Below are positions 29,105 through 38,905 of a stretch of 51,969 nucleotides of DNA, in pieces (positions within the stretch are counted from its first letter, which is position 1; each line of letters begins with the position of its first letter). The notes beneath the pieces are model-generated. The model was not told the DNA's origin, ran no database searches, and saw nothing but the letters and a program-made list of their open reading frames with translations. Origin of the DNA: an uncultured Methylotenera sp. (lineage in GTDB: Bacteria; Pseudomonadota; Gammaproteobacteria; Burkholderiales; Methylophilaceae); contig NZ_CAMLGS010000017.1 in assembly GCF_946479685.1 (NCBI RefSeq), positions 1 through 51,969 of the forward strand, given 5' to 3'. The position numbers and the translations under genes are program-made.

Positions 29105-30901
29105 ATGAAAATAATAACAATTAATAATACATATTTGTGTTTCGTCGTCCTGTGTCTGCTTACCCCTTTGCAACCGTTATCTGCTGAAACGATTAATCAA
29201 GCAGACACCAACGCGCAAGAGCAAAACCGCCAACAAGAGCGCCTTCGCCTATTGAGGCAACAGCAAGAAATCAAACCAGATGTACGCGATGCGGCTGAAA
29301 AACTTAAAAGCGCCGCCACGGTGATCAGTGATCAGATCCCTGAGTCTGAAACCCCTTGTTTTGCTATTCATCAAATAGAGTTAGTTGGGGATGCATCAAG
29401 TAAATTCCAGTTTGCCTTAGATGCTGTTCTCACCAATGCACTCGAAATCAACCAGCCAATTTTAGGGCGTTGCCTTGGTGCTGTGGGTATTAATGCCGTG
29501 ATGGCGCGCGTTCAGCATGCCATTATCGCAAAAGGCTATGTCACCACCCGAGTGCTGGCTGCCCCGCAAGATCTTAAATCTGGCGTACTTAAACTCACCA
29601 TTGTTCCTGGTAGACTAGCTTCTGTACGCTTTACACTAGACTCAAGTAAACGTATATCTGCGTGGAACAGTGTGCCTATCTATGCAGGCGACATTTTGAA
29701 CCTGCGTGATATTGAACAAGCGCTGGAAAATTTTAAGCGCGTACCTACCGCTGAGGTAGATATTCAAATTGAGCCAGCTCAGTCTGGTTTGAATGGGGAG
29801 CAGCATTTATCGCAGCCAGGATTAAGTGATCTTGTGATTAGCTACCATCAACGCTTTCCAATAAGAGTTTCGCTAAATTTGGACGATAGTGGAGTCAACA
29901 GCACGGGTAAGTATCAAGGCGGGATTACGCTGTCAGCTGATAATTTGTTGTCGCTTAATGATTTGTTTTATGTGAATTATAACCATGACCTAGGTGGCGG
30001 CAACTCAGGCAAAAGGGGTAATGAAAGCCATAGTGCACATTATTCTATTCCTCTTCAAAACTGGTTGTTAAGTACAAATGCATCACACAGTACATTTCAC
30101 CAAACGGTAGCAGGTACCAACCAAAGCTATGTGTTTAGTGGCATTTCCCAACAAGGTGACGTAAAAGCCTCACGCTTAATTTACCGTAGCCAAATCAACA
30201 AGACGTTTGTTTCTGTAAAAGGTTTTTTGCGCAAGTCTAGCAACTATATAAACGATACTGAAATTGAAGTGCAACGTCGTCGTACTGCTGGCTGGGAGCT
30301 AGGTCTTAATCAAAGCTGGTATCTAGGCAGTGCAGTTTTAGATTACAACCTTGCCTATCGACGTGGTACTGGCGCTAAAGACTCACTCAAAGCACCTGAA
30401 GAGGCCTTTAACGAGGGCACCTCACGGATGGAAATGCTTATCGGCGATTTAAGTTTAAACGTTCCATTCAAGGTGAGTGCCCCTTGGGGCGCTCAGGCCT
30501 TGCAATACAGCGCTAATTTTCGCGGGCAAGCCAACTACACACCGTTAACCCCACAAGACCGATTCAGCATTGGTAACCGCTTTACCGTACGTGGTTTTGA
30601 TGGTCAGCAGACTTTATTAGCAGACCACGGGTGGTTTATACGCAACGAGCTTTCTGCACCTATCGCTTCATCAGGCCAGTCTATGTATTGGGGTCTGGAC
30701 TATGGTGAGGTGGGTGGCCAATCTGCTAAAAACTTACTGGGTCAATACTTAGCTGGCACAGCCCTCGGGCTGAGGGGGGGATTAGGCAGTCGCTTTGGAT
30801 ATTTAAGTTATGACGTATTTGTGGCAAAGCCCATAAACAAGCCACAAGGGTTTGAAACGCATAGCACCACAGCTGGTTTTAATTTCAATTATTCATATTA
30901 G
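29105..30901 (+). CDS. Two-partner secretion outer-membrane transporter (ShlB/FhaC/CdiB family)
   Basis: 598 residues, normal for TpsB. Signal peptide (NTYLCFVVLCLLTPLQPLSA), then a Gln/Arg-rich linker helix (residues about 35-55), POTRA-type domains (CFAIHQIELVGD...; YVTTRVLAAPQDLKSGVLKLTIVPGR), and a 16-strand barrel region. The barrel includes RFSIGNRFTVRGFDGQQ, the conserved VRGF motif of the plug loop, and ends in the aromatic strand TTAGFNFNYSY. It should export the large exoprotein encoded 0.8 kb downstream in the same direction. Confidence 0.93.
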   Translation: MKIITINNTYLCFVVLCLLTPLQPLSAETINQADTNAQEQNRQQERLRLLRQQQEIKPDVRDAAEKLKSAATVISDQIPESETPCFAIHQIELVGDASSKFQFALDAVLTNALEINQPILGRCLGAVGINAVMARVQHAIIAKGYVTTRVLAAPQDLKSGVLKLTIVPGRLASVRFTLDSSKRISAWNSVPIYAGDILNLRDIEQALENFKRVPTAEVDIQIEPAQSGLNGEQHLSQPGLSDLVISYHQRFPIRVSLNLDDSGVNSTGKYQGGITLSADNLLSLNDLFYVNYNHDLGGGNSGKRGNESHSAHYSIPLQNWLLSTNASHSTFHQTVAGTNQSYVFSGISQQGDVKASRLIYRSQINKTFVSVKGFLRKSSNYINDTEIEVQRRRTAGWELGLNQSWYLGSAVLDYNLAYRRGTGAKDSLKAPEEAFNEGTSRMEMLIGDLSLNVPFKVSAPWGAQALQYSANFRGQANYTPLTPQDRFSIGNRFTVRGFDGQQTLLADHGWFIRNELSAPIASSGQSMYWGLDYGEVGGQSAKNLLGQYLAGTALGLRGGLGSRFGYLSYDVFVAKPINKPQGFETHSTTAGFNFNYSY

Positions 30902-30948
30902 ATTTAGCCATACATTTTCTTAAATTTAACAATAGGAACAATCCAGCA

Positions 30949-31650
30949 ATGAAAGCGCCAGCATATAAACTCACTTTGTCAGCACTGTTAGCACTTACAA
31001 CAACGGCGTGTTCAACAACACCATTAACATCGAAAGATGCACTGAGGGACTCGATATTAAATAGCCATATAGTCGTTGCGCCAATCGCTAAACCAGCGCA
31101 GCTTGCGGAGCGTACAAAAGCGCAAGCAATTGGTAATTTTGTGGTGTCGTCTGTAGCTGGGAGTGTAGCCGGTAGTGCTGGCGATGCTAGAAACATGCAG
31201 CAGATACAAAACAACATGAACATTGGTCAGACATTCGGCAGAGAGCTCTCAAAGTCACTATCAGATAGTTATGCCGTAGGTGCGGGTAAAGGGGCCGACT
31301 TAGCTCTTGCAAAAAAACTTTCTGATTATTTTGACAATCGATCGTCAGCGGCGTCTTCGGCAGTACGAGAGCTCACAATTGCTGTTAATACACCAGTATG
31401 GGAGTTGGGCTACGTATCTTTCCTGACGAGTCAAGATTACGCATTGAACTATCATCTACAGGTAACTTTGCTGGAGCAAAAAGAGGGGAAGCAGCAGGCA
31501 GTTAAGACCGTCAGTTGTGGTAGCGCCGCTAAGGAAAAAATGCCACTAGAGAACTGGAAAGCAGAAAACTATAAAGCAGTAGATGCTAGCGCGGCAATTA
31601 TCGTCAATGAGTGTTTTAGTAGATTCCTAGCTGAAGTTGGCCTGAATTAG
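30949..31650 (+). CDS. Lipoprotein encoded between tpsB and tpsA
   Basis: 233 residues. The lipobox is LTTTACST (C21). The mature protein has a Gly/Ala/Ser-rich stretch (GNFVVSSVAGSVAGSAGDAR) and a charged region, then TIAVNTPVWELGYVSFLTSQDYALNYHLQVTLLE. I do not recognise the family. It is not an obvious acyltransferase or immunity protein. Its place between transporter and exoprotein suggests an accessory role in secretion or protection, which is inference only. Confidence 0.75.
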   Translation: MKAPAYKLTLSALLALTTTACSTTPLTSKDALRDSILNSHIVVAPIAKPAQLAERTKAQAIGNFVVSSVAGSVAGSAGDARNMQQIQNNMNIGQTFGRELSKSLSDSYAVGAGKGADLALAKKLSDYFDNRSSAASSAVRELTIAVNTPVWELGYVSFLTSQDYALNYHLQVTLLEQKEGKQQAVKTVSCGSAAKEKMPLENWKAENYKAVDASAAIIVNECFSRFLAEVGLN

Positions 31651-31718
31651 CACAAGCACGAGTGTTAGCTTAGCCAGTTTTTGCATTTACCTACCATGTA
31701 TTAAAAAGGAAGTTGTTG

Positions 31719-34700
31719 ATGAACAAACACCGCTATCGCATCATTTTTAACGCAGTACGTGGCAGCATGATGGTTGTTGCAGAAAATGTTAAATCGCATA
31801 TAGGTAAAGCAGCTGCAGGCAAGGCTACTGCTACAAGTTTGGTTCAATTACCTAATCTGCAACAAAGCCATACTTTAAGACCGATAGCATTTAATCTCAT
31901 GCTAGCACTCGGCATGGCGGTAGTGATTCCTAATCCGATTAATATACCAATAGCGCAGGCTGATATTGTTGCCGATCAGGCTGCAGCTAGCGCGCTGCGA
32001 CCAATAGTGATGAATGCGGCTAATGGCACACCGTTAGTGAATATACAAACACCAAGTGCAGCAGGCGTCTCACGTAACGTTTACAGCCAGTTTGATGTTA
32101 ACAGTAATGGCGTGATTCTTAATAATAGCCGGACCAATATAGAAAGCCAGCTTGGCGGATGGGTGCAGGCTAACCCGTACCTTGCGGGTGGCGCTGCTAA
32201 AGTGATATTGAATGAGGTGAACACTCAGAACCCTAGCTTACTCAATGGTTATATAGAGCTTGCTGGCAGTCGTGCGCAAGTGGTGATTGCTAACCCTGCA
32301 GGCATTAGCTGTAATGGTTGTGGTTTTATTAATGCACACCGAGCTACGTTAACCACTGGTACGCCCATTCTTAACAATGGTAGTTTGTTAGGTTATCGTG
32401 TGGGCGGTGGCAGTATTAATCTATTAGGTAACGGCTTAGATGCTTCACAAGCAAATTTTACCGATGTGATAGCGCGTGCAGTTGAGGTGAACGCAGGCAT
32501 TTGGGCTAATGCGCTCAATATTACCACGGGTACTAATCAGGTTAATGTGGACCAAGATGGCCGCCAAACCAGTGTCGCAACAATTAGCCCAAACTCTGGC
32601 AGTGCTACCCCTGCATTTGCGGTTGATGTAGCCGCTTTAGGTGGTATGTACGCAGGTAAAATCAGCATGGTAGGCACTGAGGCTGGCCTTGGCGTGCGTA
32701 ATGCCGGCACGATTGGCGCTAGCGTGGGTGAAATTAGCATTACTGCCGATGGCCTATTACAAAATACTGGCAGCCTAAACGCTAAAACCAACGTTCAGCT
32801 AGATACCGTGGCCTTAACTGGTAATGGCAGCATTAAGGCGGATGCCAATATCTCAATTAATCTTGATGCAGATTACACGAATACTGGCGAACTACAAGCT
32901 GGGGGTAACCTTAACTTACAAACCTCTGGTGATGTTACGAATCAATCTACCTTGCTTGCCAGTAAGTCCCTTACTATCAGTGCGCAAAATATCAACAACA
33001 TGGCCACCGGTGAAATCGTTGGTGCCGAAACTGAAGTCAGCGCGACAGGTGCGCTCACAAACCGCGGTTTGATTGATGGCGTTGATACACGTGTTAACGC
33101 CAGTACACTTATCAATACCCAAACTGGCAGCCTGTTTGGTGATCATTTATCCGTAAAAGTCGCTCATTTAAGCAATACAGCTGGCGCGACTATTGCTGCC
33201 CGGACTCAACTTGATATTGGCGCTAGCAACATTGAAAATCGTAGCGATGGTCTTGTGTTCAGTATCGGTGATCTTGCTATTGGGGGTAGCCTAGACAATA
33301 ATCACTTAGCTATAGGGGCTGCTGATTCACTCATCAATGATGGCTCAACCATTGAGGCATTAGGTAATGCCACCTTTGCGGTAACCGATTTACAGAATTT
33401 AAATTCTGATTTGGTTACACAAGTGGTGCAGACCGGAACTGGTAGTTTTGATCGTTTTACTCCAAGGCATCAAAGCGTGATTTTAGAAAGTGGGGATTAT
33501 CCAGCCTTTCAAATCGGTAATGTCAATGTCGAGTGGCGCTACGGCTCAACTTATGGTCTTCCATATAACTTCCGTGAATACACCCGCTACCTTGGCACTA
33601 AAACCACCTACGAAACGCAAGTGGTTACATTCACACCGGGGCAGATACTTGCTGGTGGAAATATGACGTTCAGCGGATCAGTGCTCAATAGCGATAGCCA
33701 GATCATTGCTGGTGGCAACCTTGATGTGAGCGGCGCGTCAGTCCAAAACTTAAATTCAGAAGGCCAGGCAATCACCAGCTATAGCGGTACTGCCTATTAC
33801 TATGACTGGGATGGTAACGACGATGATTATGATGTCGATGTGATTGGCGCATACAACCCAGCCAATACCGTACTTACCTATAATCTATCGACTAGCCGAT
33901 TAGAGGGTAGTACTACACCCACTGGCAGCGGCACTACAGTTACTTCAGCCGCCGTGCCAGTAGTGACTGGGAGCCTGTTCCAACCTAGCCCAAACGTAGC
34001 CGCGAGCTATCTGATAGAAAGCAACCCACGTTTTACCAACTACCGTAACTGGCTAAGCTCCGATTATATGCTGAGCCAATTAGCGTCTGATCCGGCTACC
34101 ATGCAAAAACGCCTAGGCGACGGCTTCTACGAACAAAAGCTTATCCGTGAACAAATCAACCAGCTCACGGGGCGTCGCTTTTTAACTGGCTATGCCTCAG
34201 ATGAAGCCCAATATCAGGCATTGATGGATAACGCCATTACTACAGCACGCACCCTGCAATTGATTCCGGGTGTTGCACTCACCGCAGAGCAAACCGCCCA
34301 ATTAACCAGCGACATCATGTGGCTAGTAGAAAAAACTGTCACCTTGCCAGATGGCAGCACCACCCAGGCACTAGTGCCACAAGTCTACGTTAAACTACAA
34401 GCAGGCGACCTTCAGCCCACCACAGGTATCATGGCTGGCAACAGTGTCGCCATACAATTATCTGGCGACCTTGTTAACCAAGGCACTATTGCAGGACGCA
34501 ACTTTATAAGCCTTGATGCACAAAACATCCAAAATCTAGGCGGGCAAATACAAGCAGACACTACGCTACTCAAAGCCAGTAATGACATCAATATCATCGG
34601 TGGCCAAGTCATCACTAAAGATGCTATGTTGCTAGAAGCAGGTAATGACATCAACCTGCGCAGCACGACTCAAAGCAGTCAAAACAGCAGCGGCGCCAGC

Positions 34701-37700
34701 AGTTTCAGCCGTACCAACCTAGATCGTGTTGCTGGGCTTTACATGGATAACCCTAATGCAATACTCGTCGCTAATGCAGGGAATGATGCCAACCTGATGG
34801 CTGCCACCATCATTAACCGTGGTGAAGGAGCAGTGACGCAAATCAATGCGGCCCAAGATATTAATCTAGGCACCGTGACCATTGCAGAGCAGAACAGCAG
34901 TGTTCGTAACGCCAAAAACTACGTCAAACATGGTGGCACGCAAGACATAGGCAGCACCATCCAAACCAATGGTGATATTGCCCTAAACGCAGGCAACGAC
35001 TTCAATGCAAAAGCCGCCAGCGTCACCAGCGAAGCCGGTGCAATTAACGTTAGCGCAAACCAGGCCATTAACATCACCGAAGGGCGTGAAACCAGCAACT
35101 TTGATACAGCACGTAAGGTGAAAAAAAGCGGCACCTTCAGCAGCAAAACCAAAACCCAGCGTGATGTGTTTGAGTCTGATAACAGCATCAGCAGCAATTT
35201 CAGCGCAGATAATATCACCCTGCAAGCAGGAAATGACCTGACTGTGCGCGGTAGCAATATCGTCAGTGATAATGGCACAAATTTAAACGCCAACAATAAT
35301 ATCAACATCACCAGTGCACAAAACACTGCTTATGAGTTGCACGAACGTAAAACTAAATCCAGTGGCCTTAGCGCCAGTGGCGCTAGTGTTAGCCTGGGCA
35401 CCAGCAAACTTAGCACTAAACAAACCACGCAAAGCACCAGCCAAACCGGCAGCACGGTGGGCAGTGTAGAAGGTGATGTCAATATCAATAGCGGCAAAAC
35501 CTACACACAGAAAGCGAGCGATGTATTAACCCCGCAAGGCGACATCAACATCAGTGCACAACAGGCGGATATTACCGCAGGGATAAATACTTACAATAGT
35601 CAGCAAACTATGAAGTATAAGCAAAGTGGCATTACCCTTGCCGTCAGCAGCAGCGCACTTAATTTAGCACAGAATGTTGTAAGCACCGCACAAGGCACGA
35701 TTGAGAGTAATAGCAATGGCAATAAAACTCTCAACGCGCTACAAACTTATGCAAATGCAAGCACGCTTATGGAGCAGAAAGGTGCGGTTGCCAGCGCTGC
35801 TAAAGCAGGTGATGCACAAGAAGTGGCCGATGCAGCAGGCGTTCGCGTTAGCATTAGTATTGGCAGCTCCAAGGCTAATAGCTCCAGCACTACTAATGCT
35901 ACTATTAGTCAAGAAAGTTTACTGAAAGCAGGCGGCAACATCAGCATACAAGCCACTCAAGATAATATCAACATAGTTGGCAGTGAAATTAAATCTTCCC
36001 AAAACGTTACAATAGATGCTGCCAAAGACATCAACCTAATAGCAAGTGCAGATAAAGAAACTAACCTCAGTAAAAACAAATCCAGTTCTGCCAGCATAGG
36101 TGTTTCATTTGGTGTGGGTAAAAACACAGGTTTTAGTGTCGATGTAGCTGCCAGTCGAGGCAAAGGCAATGCCAACAGCAATAGCACCACCTACAACAAT
36201 AGCCAAGTAATCGCAGACGAAAAACTTAACTTAAAATCTGGCAACGACACCAATTTGGCTGGAGCTAACATTAGTGGCAAACAAGTCATTGCTAACGTAG
36301 GTGGCGATCTTAATATTGAAAGTCTGCAAGATAGCGCAACCAGCCAAGCCAAACAAAGCAACACCAGTGTTGGCGTAAGCATTCTTATTGGGGTAGGCAC
36401 GGGCCGTGGTAGTTTTAGCCAAAGCAAACAAAACAGCAATAGTAATTATGCCAGTGTATATGAGCAATCAGGTATCAAAGCAGGTGAAGAAGGGTTTAGT
36501 CTTAATGTTGAGAATAATACTGACCTTAAAGGTGGAGTCATTACCAGTGAAGCAAGTGCAGATAAAAACCAACTGACCACAGGTACGTTTACTACAAGTA
36601 ATATACAAAACCACATGGATGCTAAAGCCAGCAGCAGCAGCACGACAGGCTTAAATACAGACATGCTCAGCAGTAAGTATGCAGCAGTGAAAGGTTTAGC
36701 CAATAATTTGATGAACAACGGCAAAGCAAACATAAGCGACGACAGCACCACGCTTAGTGCAATTGCACCTGCTAATATCATTATTACAGACGAAACCAAA
36801 CAACAATCACTCACAGGTAAAACAACAGAAGAAACGGTTGCTACGTTAAACCGCGACACCACGAACACTAACCGCGTACTGGAAAAACCAGATATAGTGG
36901 CACTCCAAGAGAAGGCTCAACAAAAACAGATTGATAGTATATTGTTGTTAAATACCGCTACTGCGCTTGCAGATGATGGCATAAAGAAACTGTCCAACCC
37001 TAAACTTTATAAGGTTTTTTGCACTCAGGAACCTTGTCGTAATGACCAGCAAGCCAACAACAAATTGATTGGTGAAATTGCACTGGATATCTTTATTAAC
37101 AACCCTGGCATGAGTGTTGAGGATGCCACAAAACTCGCCATCGAAAAAATCACAGAGCCTGATGGAAATTCCGGCAAAGCAGATTCTCAGTATTCGGGAG
37201 GCGATCCGAATAGGATTGTTAAAGTTGACAATCTGGTGACTGGAGAACAAGGACAAAGGATTACAAACATTCAAACTATCCCCATCACTTTGGACGAGTT
37301 AACGGCATTACCCGATGGCCAAAAGCAATACAGCACGGTGTTTGCTAATGGTATCTTCAACAATCTACAGCGCGGTGCTGAGCTTGCCACACAGCAAACG
37401 CCGACATTAGATCCAACTGACTTCACACAATTGCAACGCATAGTAGAAACAGGTAATGTGGCGATGGGTGATACCTATTTAGTGCACACCGACAAAGCCA
37501 ATAATTTTATTGGTGAGTTTATTGTAGCTGCAATTGGAAAGCAAGCAGAAGTATGGGGCATTGCTACCCCTGCAGCCAGCATGAAAGCGGATGCAATACA
37601 GGCATTATCTACAAATAACTCAACAGGCAACACTGATAATTATGTATTTAGCGTAGCCCACAGTCGCGGCACAATGACCGATTCAGTGATGCTTAATCTT

Positions 37701-38267
37701 TTAGGTAGCCTTGGGTTTTATAACCCCAACTTACAATTTATAGAGGATAATCCAGCTGCACAACAAGCACGATTAGAGAGTCGCATCTCTAAAATCACTT
37801 CACCACAAAATCTTTACATCTGGGCGCCTAGTCATGATCCAGTTTCTACCTTTACTGGTGGGTATGGTAGTGATTATTTAGGTTCGTTGGCCTCGGTGCC
37901 TACTGTTTTTACTACTAGTTATAGCGTACATAGTAGCCCAGGCACTGGGGCGGTGGGTAGTTTAACTGCCGATGTAAATAAACCTATCAGTTATACTAAT
38001 CTCAATATAGAACAACTCAATAAAACTAGAGCGCAACAAACACAAGATAATTTAACGCAACTTTTTAATATACCTAGTGCGGGTTATACTGCACCACAAA
38101 TAGACAAAAACAAGGAGTTGCAACAACAATTACAAAAACAGAGCAACATCCAAATGAGTGGGTTATTGCAAAACACTAGCAATACAGCACAGCGTGTCAG
38201 CATTTCAAATGATGCTTTTCAGAAACTAATGCAACTTAGAAATGTAGTTAATGACGGAGATAAATGA
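31719..38267 (+). CDS. Filamentous haemagglutinin/CdiA-like exoprotein (TpsA) with hydrolase-like C-terminus
   Basis: 2182 residues from ATG 31719 (AAAGGAAG 7 nt upstream; two preceding TTG codons rejected). It starts with the extended signal peptide motif MNKHRYRIIFNAVRGSMMVVAE. The TPS secretion domain follows (about residues 75-310: ALRPIVMNAANGTPLVNIQTP, VYSQFDVNSNGVILNNS, ANPAGISCNGCGFINAHRATLTTG). Long beta-helical haemagglutinin repeats fill the middle (many GGNL/AGNDIN motifs). The conserved pre-toxin stretch is near 1610-1760 (TDLKGGVITSEASADKNQL, VATLNRDTTNTN, EKAQQKQIDSI). No VENN motif was seen. The variable C-terminus has a nucleophile-elbow-like VAHSRGT (S1982), with candidate D2040 (PSHDPVS) and H2071 (YSVHSSPGTG), suggesting a serine hydrolase or lipase toxin tip. 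The stop overlaps the next gene. Confidence 0.93.
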   Translation: MNKHRYRIIFNAVRGSMMVVAENVKSHIGKAAAGKATATSLVQLPNLQQSHTLRPIAFNLMLALGMAVVIPNPINIPIAQADIVADQAAASALRPIVMNAANGTPLVNIQTPSAAGVSRNVYSQFDVNSNGVILNNSRTNIESQLGGWVQANPYLAGGAAKVILNEVNTQNPSLLNGYIELAGSRAQVVIANPAGISCNGCGFINAHRATLTTGTPILNNGSLLGYRVGGGSINLLGNGLDASQANFTDVIARAVEVNAGIWANALNITTGTNQVNVDQDGRQTSVATISPNSGSATPAFAVDVAALGGMYAGKISMVGTEAGLGVRNAGTIGASVGEISITADGLLQNTGSLNAKTNVQLDTVALTGNGSIKADANISINLDADYTNTGELQAGGNLNLQTSGDVTNQSTLLASKSLTISAQNINNMATGEIVGAETEVSATGALTNRGLIDGVDTRVNASTLINTQTGSLFGDHLSVKVAHLSNTAGATIAARTQLDIGASNIENRSDGLVFSIGDLAIGGSLDNNHLAIGAADSLINDGSTIEALGNATFAVTDLQNLNSDLVTQVVQTGTGSFDRFTPRHQSVILESGDYPAFQIGNVNVEWRYGSTYGLPYNFREYTRYLGTKTTYETQVVTFTPGQILAGGNMTFSGSVLNSDSQIIAGGNLDVSGASVQNLNSEGQAITSYSGTAYYYDWDGNDDDYDVDVIGAYNPANTVLTYNLSTSRLEGSTTPTGSGTTVTSAAVPVVTGSLFQPSPNVAASYLIESNPRFTNYRNWLSSDYMLSQLASDPATMQKRLGDGFYEQKLIREQINQLTGRRFLTGYASDEAQYQALMDNAITTARTLQLIPGVALTAEQTAQLTSDIMWLVEKTVTLPDGSTTQALVPQVYVKLQAGDLQPTTGIMAGNSVAIQLSGDLVNQGTIAGRNFISLDAQNIQNLGGQIQADTTLLKASNDINIIGGQVITKDAMLLEAGNDINLRSTTQSSQNSSGASSFSRTNLDRVAGLYMDNPNAILVANAGNDANLMAATIINRGEGAVTQINAAQDINLGTVTIAEQNSSVRNAKNYVKHGGTQDIGSTIQTNGDIALNAGNDFNAKAASVTSEAGAINVSANQAINITEGRETSNFDTARKVKKSGTFSSKTKTQRDVFESDNSISSNFSADNITLQAGNDLTVRGSNIVSDNGTNLNANNNINITSAQNTAYELHERKTKSSGLSASGASVSLGTSKLSTKQTTQSTSQTGSTVGSVEGDVNINSGKTYTQKASDVLTPQGDINISAQQADITAGINTYNSQQTMKYKQSGITLAVSSSALNLAQNVVSTAQGTIESNSNGNKTLNALQTYANASTLMEQKGAVASAAKAGDAQEVADAAGVRVSISIGSSKANSSSTTNATISQESLLKAGGNISIQATQDNINIVGSEIKSSQNVTIDAAKDINLIASADKETNLSKNKSSSASIGVSFGVGKNTGFSVDVAASRGKGNANSNSTTYNNSQVIADEKLNLKSGNDTNLAGANISGKQVIANVGGDLNIESLQDSATSQAKQSNTSVGVSILIGVGTGRGSFSQSKQNSNSNYASVYEQSGIKAGEEGFSLNVENNTDLKGGVITSEASADKNQLTTGTFTTSNIQNHMDAKASSSSTTGLNTDMLSSKYAAVKGLANNLMNNGKANISDDSTTLSAIAPANIIITDETKQQSLTGKTTEETVATLNRDTTNTNRVLEKPDIVALQEKAQQKQIDSILLLNTATALADDGIKKLSNPKLYKVFCTQEPCRNDQQANNKLIGEIALDIFINNPGMSVEDATKLAIEKITEPDGNSGKADSQYSGGDPNRIVKVDNLVTGEQGQRITNIQTIPITLDELTALPDGQKQYSTVFANGIFNNLQRGAELATQQTPTLDPTDFTQLQRIVETGNVAMGDTYLVHTDKANNFIGEFIVAAIGKQAEVWGIATPAASMKADAIQALSTNNSTGNTDNYVFSVAHSRGTMTDSVMLNLLGSLGFYNPNLQFIEDNPAAQQARLESRISKITSPQNLYIWAPSHDPVSTFTGGYGSDYLGSLASVPTVFTTSYSVHSSPGTGAVGSLTADVNKPISYTNLNIEQLNKTRAQQTQDNLTQLFNIPSAGYTAPQIDKNKELQQQLQKQSNIQMSGLLQNTSNTAQRVSISNDAFQKLMQLRNVVNDGDK

Positions 38268-38587
38268 TGAGTTCTTTTAATATTGTTATGGTTTCAATAT
38301 TATTAGCGGGTTGTGTAAGTATGCACATAAGTAATTTTAATAAGCACAATACAGTAGGTAGGGATGTTGATGAAGTTATAGCTGAGCTAAGTAAACGTAA
38401 TATTGTATGCGGGCAAAAATACAGTGAAAAATCTGTAAACAGCACACATATATCAGGTAGTGTTAATTGTGGTATCAAAGAAAAGTCTCTCGTTTGTCCC
38501 AAATCTTATGGTCTATATTTAAGTTATGACCTAATCACAAATAAAGTAACTTCCGTCCTTAATGATGAGCGAGACAATTGCTTTTAA
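38267..38587 (+). CDS. Small lipoprotein, candidate immunity protein to the exoprotein C-terminus
   Basis: 106 residues from ATG 38267, which shares a base with the tpsA stop; GGAG lies 7 nt upstream (38256-38259), while ATG 38264 is only 4 nt away. The signal ends ILLAGC (C16 lipidated). The mature domain contains several Cys (VCGQ, VNCG, LVCP, DNCF). I do not recognise the family. Immediate overlap with the toxin gene end is the arrangement of CDI immunity genes, and a lipoprotein would suit a toxin acting in the envelope. Function is inferred from context. Confidence 0.7.
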   Translation: MSSFNIVMVSILLAGCVSMHISNFNKHNTVGRDVDEVIAELSKRNIVCGQKYSEKSVNSTHISGSVNCGIKEKSLVCPKSYGLYLSYDLITNKVTSVLNDERDNCF

Positions 38588-38732
38588 TCCAGCTGATTAT
38601 GGTTTAAAAAAACAAAAAAATAGGGGGCAGACCACTATTTATGATGCAGGACAACAAGGTGGTTTAGTCGGAGGTGGTAATCAAGTGTTGTTACCTAAAA
38701 ATTTGAGAGTTGATCCGGGATGGATAAGATAA
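38562..38732 (+). pseudogene. Remnant of an exoprotein C-terminal tail (module 1)
   Basis: A 56-codon frame overlaps the end of the preceding lipoprotein gene and reads FNPADYGLKKQKNRGQTTIYDA, then a Gly-rich turn (GGLVGGGNQ) and LLPKNLRVDPGWIR. It looks like the last residues of a displaced toxin tail, not a free-standing gene. Its stop TAA shares a base with the ATG of the next small ORF (TAATG). The GQTTIYDA peptide recurs near 40975-41000. AT-rich compared with core genes. Confidence 0.4.
38621..38647 (+). repeat. REP-like motif copy, forward
   Basis: TAGGGGGCAGACCACTATTT followed by ATGATGC, which it shares with the copy at 40971 (GGGACAGACCACAATTT, then ATGATGC). It lies at the junction after the first lipoprotein gene. 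Because GQTTIYDA is encoded across both copies, part of the similarity may be coding. Confidence 0.45.
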
Positions 38733-38905
38733 TGAGTAATTGCAATTGGGAAACTATAGATAACTTTCAATCATATTCTGAATATGAACGCTTTCAGAAT
38801 TGGATTCAGTCGCAGTTAAATGAAAATCTAATTTGGGACTTACCCTCAATTGATGTAAGAGGTCACCAGTCAGTCCGCACACCTTGCCACATGGCTATAC
38901 GGTAG
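38732..38905 (+). pseudogene. Truncated small ORF, possible immunity-gene remnant
   Basis: Starting at ATG 38732 the frame reads MSNCNWETIDNFQSYSEYERF...WIQSQLNENLIWDLPSIDVRG, then changes character (HQSVRTPCHMAIR) and stops. The aromatic, acidic start resembles small cytosolic proteins found next to toxin tails, but I cannot name a family. The break at about 38865-38875 coincides with the start of the next remnant in another frame, which suggests a recombination junction. Confidence 0.4.

Noticed and set aside
32600..36700. Repeated motifs in tpsA considered as CRISPR or tandem DNA repeats
   Set aside because: They are degenerate beta-helix protein repeats with no fixed unit or spacer structure; no CRISPR array was seen anywhere in the window.
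36446..36868. 140-codon and other long minus-strand frames across tpsA (also 34919-35326)
   Set aside because: Low-complexity Leu/Ser/Val-rich translations opposite repetitive exoprotein repeats; typical shadows.
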